From the NCBI GenBank assembly GCA_030049955.1, contig JASIJX010000122.1:1-9733 (forward strand): 9,733 bases of DNA, read 5' to 3'. The translations under genes and the position numbers were made by a program. This DNA is from Acidobacteriaceae bacterium. Its GTDB lineage: Bacteria > Acidobacteriota > Terriglobia > Terriglobales > Acidobacteriaceae. Below, in pieces: positions 6,690-9,733 of the stretch (positions within the stretch are counted from its first letter, which is position 1; each line of letters opens with the position of its first letter). The notes beneath the pieces were generated by a model that saw only the letters and a list, made by a program, of their open reading frames with translations, made no database searches and was not told the origin of the DNA.

Positions 6690-7424
6690 GTGAAGAAATC
6701 TTTGGCGATTCCAGTAGCATTTCTTGCGTTTACTCCGTGGCTTGCGGCTGCGCAACAGGCCACGGCGGCCGCGAAAACCCTGGCGCATCCGGTTTTCGTG
6801 ACCGATGCGGCGGCCGAGCGGATCGAGAATATCGACCTGCTCAAGAAGGAGCTGCGCGCTTACCACGACTGCACGTGCAAATGTGGCTGCTACACGCACG
6901 ATCTCGACACGCAGGCCAACCGCGCCATCGCATTCCTGCGCCGGCGCGCGACTGGACATCGAACGGGCCAGAAGCTGGCGATGATTCTGGACATTGACGA
7001 GACGACGCTGTCGAATTACCAGGAGCTGGCGAGCTCCGACTTTACCTTCAACAAGCCCGCTTTTGATGCGTGGGCAGACAGCGCCAAGGCGCCGGCGATT
7101 GCGGGAACGGTGCGGCTGTTCAACGAGGCCAAGCGGCTGGGCGTTGCTGTGTTTTTCATTACCGGGCGCGCGGAAGACGAGCGCACGGTTACCGAACGCA
7201 ATCTGCGTGCGGCTGGCATCAACGGCTGGCAGCAGCTCATTATGCGGCCGGTCGAGATGAAGTCCAAGACGGCGCTCGTATATAAGTCCGCCGAGCGGGC
7301 GAAGATTGCGGGCGAGGGCTACACGATGATTCTCAGCGTGGGCGATCAGTGGAGCGATCTGCGGGGCGCGCCGGAGGCCGAGTTCAACGTGAAGTATCCG
7401 AATCCGTTTTATTTTCTGCCGTAA
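6690..7424 (+). CDS. Exported HAD acid phosphatase (Acid_phosphat_B / class B-C type) with CxCxCxC insert
   Basis: A 244-residue protein starting at GTG 6690, supported by GGGAG (6677-6681) 8 nt upstream and by an immediate signal peptide, MKKSLAIPVAFLAF, ending near LAAAQQA (about residue 23). The HAD core fits the plant/class B-C acid phosphatase family, periplasmic or outer-membrane enzymes that dephosphorylate nucleotides and other monoesters. Motif I is ILDIDETTLSNY (Asp101, Asp103), motif II FFITGRAED (Thr158), motif III a Lys in YKSAERAKI, and motif IV SVGDQWSDL (Asp219, Asp223). The protein ends NPFYFLP, as expected. The helix before the core contains YHDCTCKCGCYTHD, four alternating cysteines (61, 63, 65, 67), where I expect family members to have a short Cys-free turn. 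There is no lipobox Cys at the signal peptide end. Confidence 0.92.
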   Translation: MKKSLAIPVAFLAFTPWLAAAQQATAAAKTLAHPVFVTDAAAERIENIDLLKKELRAYHDCTCKCGCYTHDLDTQANRAIAFLRRRATGHRTGQKLAMILDIDETTLSNYQELASSDFTFNKPAFDAWADSAKAPAIAGTVRLFNEAKRLGVAVFFITGRAEDERTVTERNLRAAGINGWQQLIMRPVEMKSKTALVYKSAERAKIAGEGYTMILSVGDQWSDLRGAPEAEFNVKYPNPFYFLP

Positions 7425-7461
7425 GCGGTGTGGTCGCTCAGTATAAGTGATTCGCGGCACG

Positions 7462-7983
7462 CTATTTCGTGTCGACGTGGATGATGCGGATTTCGGGGTA
7501 GGCGCCGTCCCAGTCCTGGGTGAGGGTGTCGAAGATCAGGCGGAAATCCCGGCTGTCGCCGGGTTTGAGGGGCGCGGCGGAAACCGGCTCCGTATCAATA
7601 TATGGATCGCGCATGCGGATGATCTTCAACGGCTGCGTCTCGTTCTGCGCGACCTGATGCGCGTCGTCGCGGAAAAGCACCTGCGCGGTGATTCCGGTGA
7701 CGGTGCGGTTGCCGTTGTTCGCGATGTGGCCGTCGATATAGGTCAGGTTTCCGCCAGCCAGGTTGGCGGACTGGCTCATCTGCAGGTTCGAAATAACGAG
7801 GTTGTTCGCATAGGGATCGAGCGGCGCCGAGATGGGCGTAGCGGCGGGGGTGGTGTTGCCGCGGCCGAAGAAGACGATGAGGAGAACGACTACGGCAACG
7901 ACCACTCCGGCAGCGATAGCCAGCGGGATCCAGTTGCGCTCCTGAGGGGTTGAGGGGCGGATAAGTTGGGGGCCTGTGCTCAC
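7462..7983 (-). CDS. Membrane-anchored DUF2393-like protein
   Basis: A 173-residue protein with a short cytoplasmic N-terminus, one strong TM (about 19-39, ending IVFFGRG), a Thr/Pro/Ala linker, and an extracytoplasmic beta-rich domain (about 55-173). That domain has the layout NLVISNLQMSQSANLAGG, TYIDGHIANNGNRTVTG, QVLFRDD, PLKPGDSRDFRLIFD, ending YPEIRIIHV. Alternating strands around an 'N-x-G-x-x-T-V' turn resemble FxLYD/DUF2393 Ig-like folds, and I recall similar acidobacterial proteins annotated DUF2393. Function is unknown. The start is GTG 7983; no ATG is in frame and no good Shine-Dalgarno precedes it. It is convergent with the acid phosphatase (37-nt gap, no terminator seen). Confidence 0.75.
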   Translation of the reverse strand: MSTGPQLIRPSTPQERNWIPLAIAAGVVVAVVVLLIVFFGRGNTTPAATPISAPLDPYANNLVISNLQMSQSANLAGGNLTYIDGHIANNGNRTVTGITAQVLFRDDAHQVAQNETQPLKIIRMRDPYIDTEPVSAAPLKPGDSRDFRLIFDTLTQDWDGAYPEIRIIHVDTK

Positions 7984-8239
7984 GAGCGAAATTCTACACC
8001 GTTACCGAAGAATGTTTGCCGCCTGATGAATCGCGGCCAGCCGACTGCAGAGTTCCTTCAATGCGCCGATGGAGGTTGGCAGAGTAGTTGCGCACTGTGA
8101 AAAATTTCGGGCATCCCGCTGCAAATGTCAGCGTCTAAAAAAGCAAACGGGCCCTAATCGCGGAACGGACCGCATTGCAGATGGGGTGCGGACGATTCCC
8201 CGATTTCTCCCCGGATGTATTTGAGAAGGCAGGCCACCA
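7984..8239. other. Intergenic region upstream of the 46-aa membrane protein gene
   Basis: This 256-nt divergent spacer has no ORF with coding character. It contains a small stem CGCTG (8117-8121) / CAGCG (8129-8133), and a longer-range partly bulged pairing of CTGCAAATG (8119-8127) with CATTGCAG (8173-8180), which are mutually exclusive. No clear promoter was found. Confidence 0.4.
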
Positions 8240-8380
8240 ATGTACAGTCCTTATCACTCCTTAGTTGCCTATAAGCCAGTTGTCCCCGTGATTCCGCAGC
8301 CGCGCGAGGCTGAACTCGCTTACCGCGGCCTGACGGTGGCGGCGATGCTGGCGCTGCTGGCTTCGCTTTGGGTTTTCTGA
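8240..8380 (+). CDS. 46-aa single-pass small membrane protein
   Basis: The frame from ATG 8240 to TGA 8380 encodes 46 residues. The N-terminal half, MYSPYHSLVAYKPVVPVIPQ, is Pro/Tyr-rich, followed by a short charged PREAELAYRG. The C-terminus is a hydrophobic segment of about 16 residues (LTVAAMLALLASLWVF) ending at the stop, consistent with a tail anchor or single TM helix. Purine-rich AGAAGGCAGG (about 8224-8233) lies 6 nt before the start and can serve as a ribosome binding site. It occupies the space between a divergent and a convergent gene, as a free-standing gene would. Function is unknown and I recognise no family. Confidence 0.6.
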   Translation: MYSPYHSLVAYKPVVPVIPQPREAELAYRGLTVAAMLALLASLWVF

Positions 8381-8505
8381 GCAGACCGTTCAACGCCGTC
8401 CTGTGCGCCCGATGGAAAGCATCGCCGGCTCACGCGAGACAGTTGCGATCGGTCGCCTCTACGGGGCTTTAAGGCTCTTCGTTTCTCCCGATTGGAATCA
8501 CTTCT

Positions 8506-9006
8506 TCAAGGCTTGTGGGCTGACCGGCTGACCGGGACTGGCTTTGTCCGGCGCATGGCGCCGATGTAGCCAATAATTGTTGCGAAGACTATGCCGAGAG
8601 CGATCGGCATGAACCGGGGCGAAAGGCCGACGTGGCCGGTTTGCATTGCACGCACGGTTGCAATCTGAATTGCGGCGAAGAGCCAGACAACTTCAGCCTT
8701 GAGCCAGGCAATCATTTCAAGTGCCAGAGCTTCCAGCCGCGCGTGATTGGCCTGGGTAACGTGGACCGGATAGTTGAACGCCCCCGGGTAGCGCGCAACC
8801 AGCGTCATCAACAGGTAGATGACTGCGGCTGCAATGGGCAGGATCAGCAGCATCCACGAAGAGCCCCAGGCGATGGGCTGACCGGCAAGGTTGAAGCGCG
8901 TGGGAATCCGCGGGCCGAAGCGGTGCGGGCCGGCAAGCGCGGAAAAGGTGAACCAGGCGATTGCAGCCAGGCCGAGGAGACTTATGGTTTCGAGGGTCTT
9001 GCGCAT
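8506..9006 (-). CDS. DUF1648-domain integral membrane protein
   Basis: From ATG 9006 this is a 166-residue protein with four predicted TM segments, starting RKTLETISLLGLAAIAWF. The stretch RIPTRFNLAGQPIAWGSSW between TM1 and TM2 is the DUF1648 signature (IPxHFNxxGxPxxWGS), also found in SdpI-like immunity proteins and transcription-linked membrane proteins. Hydrophobic segments follow at WMLLILPIAAAVIYLLMTLVA, around KAEVVWLFAAIQIATV, and near the C-terminus (PIALGIVFATIIGYIG). Function is unknown. The ATG start puts TM1 at the N-terminus but has only a weak Shine-Dalgarno. An in-frame TTG at 9048 adds 14 hydrophilic residues and has a GGAGGG 7 nt upstream, supplied by the flanking repeat. 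Confidence 0.82.
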   Translation of the reverse strand: MRKTLETISLLGLAAIAWFTFSALAGPHRFGPRIPTRFNLAGQPIAWGSSWMLLILPIAAAVIYLLMTLVARYPGAFNYPVHVTQANHARLEALALEMIAWLKAEVVWLFAAIQIATVRAMQTGHVGLSPRFMPIALGIVFATIIGYIGAMRRTKPVPVSRSAHKP

Positions 9007-9054
9007 TGGAGATCTTTCTTTTTTCGGAATGGATTGCCCATTCGGCAAATAACA

Positions 9055-9085
9055 TCCCTCCGGGGCTAAAGCCCCGATCTATTTT
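9055..9085 (+). repeat. REP-like palindrome 1 (TCCCTCCGGGGC-TAAA-GCCCCG + CTATTTT tail)
   Basis: CGGGGC (9061-9066) and GCCCCG (9071-9076) form a 6-bp stem with loop TAAA, preceded by TCCCTC and followed by the tail CTATTTT (9079-9085). The tail and the leading word recur around the palindrome at 9283. I recall this type of unit as common between genes in acidobacterial genomes. Confidence 0.6.
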
Positions 9086-9098
9086 TGGCGGTCACGAT

Positions 9099-9118
9099 GT
9101 ACGGGCTGAAGCCCGTAC
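9099..9118 (+). repeat. REP-like palindrome 2 (GTACGGGC-TGAA-GCCCGTAC)
   Basis: A perfect 8-bp stem (9099-9106 with 9111-9118) with loop TGAA, the same loop type (TRAA) as palindromes 1 and 4. Two smaller palindromes, CCCTT-C-AAGGG (9118-9128) and GGCT-CA-AGCC (9127-9136), follow directly. Confidence 0.6.
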
Positions 9119-9250
9119 CCTTCAAGGGCTCAAGCCGGAATTGGGCTCAGTGTATCGAATTCAGGCGGCCGGCTGTTTCCGTGTTTGAGAATCAGACGGA
9201 GTTCGGTTGAACGCGTGCTGCTCGCCGGCTGCGGGGATGAGGTTCGGCCG

Positions 9251-9355
9251 TCCCTCCGGGAATTCTGAGATGGAATCGGCTTCCCAGGACTTGCATCCTG
9301 GGCTATTTTCGATTGTCCCTCCGGGGCCCGAGTTGGTTTAGCACTTCCCTCCAGG
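9251..9355 (+). repeat. REP-like palindrome 3 with TCCCTCCGGG direct repeats
   Basis: CCCAGGA (9283-9289) pairs with TCCTGGG (9296-9302), followed directly by CTATTTT (9303-9309), the same tail as palindrome 1. The word TCCCTCCGGG occurs at 9251-9260 and 9316-9325, with a one-base variant, TCCCTCCAGG, at 9346-9355. The first copy in the region is at 9055-9064. Confidence 0.6.
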
Positions 9356-9366
9356 ACGGGTTTTGC

Positions 9367-9440
9367 GGGTCAGAACAGCAGCGCTCTGCTCCATCGGCGA
9401 GGGTACGGGTTCGCCGACGGGATCGCGGACTGTCTGACCC
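9367..9440. other. 74-nt closed multibranch-capable structure (possible ncRNA or complex repeat)
   Basis: GGGTCAGA (9367-9374) and TCTGACCC (9433-9440) form a perfect 8-bp closing stem. Inside are hairpin A, AGCAG/CTGCT (9377-9381 with 9386-9390, loop CGCT), and hairpin B, TCGGCGA/TCGCCGA (9394-9400 with 9411-9417, 10-nt loop). The size is tRNA-like, but no T-arm, D-arm or anticodon arm fits. A perfect TATAAT (9465-9470) follows, without a matching -35. It may be a compound repeat or an RNA gene. Confidence 0.4.
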
Positions 9441-9523
9441 TAAACGAGCTGCCTGCATCAATTTTATAATCAGCTGGTTATGGATGGAAATATAAAGCAC
9501 GCCCTTAGGTTTTCCGGGTCTGA

Positions 9524-9600
9524 AAGCCGGCTTCGTGGCATCCGGATCGGGGCCTGAAGGCCCTGCTCCTTCCGTCGCTGTACGCGAAGCCCTTTCAGGG
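9524..9600 (+). repeat. REP-like palindromes 4 and 5
   Basis: GGGCC-TGAA-GGCCC (9550-9563) repeats the TRAA-loop design of palindromes 1 and 2. CCCT-TTC-AGGG (9590-9600) lies 26 nt further on, flanked by GAAG and GCGAAGGG. A 10-nt palindrome AAGCCGGCTT (9524-9533) precedes both. Confidence 0.5.
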
Positions 9601-9713
9601 TAGCGAAGGGATGGTTAATCGTGGGCAATTTTGCGGCGCAAGTAAGTGGCTGGCAGAGAAAGCGGTTCGCTGATTATTGGGCAGGGCGGGGATTGATAAA
9701 TGCAGCAAGTTGG

Positions 9714-9731
9714 CTCCCGCTTGCGCGGGAG
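9714..9731. repeat. Hairpin at the window edge (CTCCCGC-TTGC-GCGGGAG)
   Basis: A perfect 7-bp stem with a 4-nt loop at the very end of the window. It could be the terminator of a leftward or rightward gene beyond the edge, or another member of the repeat cluster; the flanking sequence needed to decide is missing. Confidence 0.45.
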
Positions 9732-9733
9732 GT

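Larger units (their letters stand above)
9049..9733. other. Non-coding right end rich in short palindromic repeats
   Basis: No convincing gene lies in these 685 nt: the frames of 60-65 codons at 9303-9500 run through hairpins and lack a ribosome binding site or recognisable domain. The region instead holds at least six short hairpins, four copies of a TCCCTCCRGG word and a larger multibranch-capable segment, listed separately. The density of unrelated-looking palindromes resembles REP-like repeat clusters. Confidence 0.7.

Noticed and set aside
6549..7460. 303-codon open frame on the minus strand, antisense to the acid phosphatase
   Set aside because: It is a shadow of a high-GC gene: Arg-rich composition, no domain, no ribosome site, and the plus-strand frame has complete HAD motifs and a signal peptide.
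9367..9440. tRNA gene
   Set aside because: Length and closing stem fit, but no TTCGA-type T-arm with a paired 5-bp stem, no D-arm and no 7-nt anticodon loop can be drawn.
9465..9470. TATAAT as a sigma-70 promoter
   Set aside because: No TTGACA-like element at 16-18 nt upstream and no gene downstream; kept only as a remark.
9303..9500. Overlapping 60-65 codon frames on both strands in the repeat region
   Set aside because: They run through palindromes and the TCCCTCC repeats, have no ribosome binding site, and the two frames lie antisense to each other over the same bases.
9055..9600. CRISPR array
   Set aside because: The repeated word is only 10 nt, spacing is irregular (about 196, 65 and 30 nt) and the palindromes differ in sequence; no cas genes are near.

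Overview
The window looks like chromosomal DNA of a high-GC soil-type bacterium, most likely an Acidobacteriota (Terriglobia/Acidobacteriaceae-like) genome. This rests on recalled family resemblance, not on a search. The pointers are short palindromic 'TCCCTCCGGGGCTAAAGCCCC'-style repeats in the non-coding right end, a DUF2393-like anchored protein, a secreted CAP-domain protein, and an acid phosphatase with a cysteine-rich insert. No phage, plasmid, CRISPR or transposase gene is visible.

Layout from left to right: (1) The 3' part of a HAD-superfamily hydrolase (beta-phosphoglucomutase-like) is followed 9 nt later by a GT39/ArnT-like membrane glycosyltransferase, both on +. (2) A secreted CAP/SCP-domain protein on - converges on the glycosyltransferase with a 6-nt gap. 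(3) A DppC-type ABC permease on + overlaps a YfcE-like metallophosphoesterase by 4 nt. These meet, tail to tail, a DppB-type permease on -. The two permease halves, normally tandem in one operon, are therefore convergent and separated by a phosphoesterase gene. (4) A 105-aa secreted protein with an internal duplicated motif has a leader containing three consecutive perfect hairpins. (5) A Gph-like HAD phosphatase on - is divergent from a secreted class B/C-type HAD acid phosphatase on +, and the region between them carries two adjacent hairpins. (6) A membrane-anchored DUF2393-like protein on -, a 46-aa single-pass membrane protein on + and a DUF1648 membrane protein on - follow. (7) About 0.7 kb of non-coding DNA at the right end is packed with REP-like hairpins, a recurring TCCCTCCGGG word, and a 74-nt segment that can fold as a closed multibranch structure.

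The genes are mostly single transcription units on alternating strands. The only plausible co-transcribed pairs are HAD/GT39 and DppC/phosphoesterase. Four of the genes encode phosphatases or phosphoesterases of different families (two cytoplasmic HADs, one calcineurin-like enzyme, one exported HAD). The peptide/nickel-type permeases lack their binding protein and ATPases here, so those must be encoded elsewhere. I see no complete defence system or biosynthetic cluster. The best leads are the small secreted protein with its structured leader, the split permease pair, the Cys-rich acid phosphatase, the 46-aa membrane protein and the repeat-rich right end.
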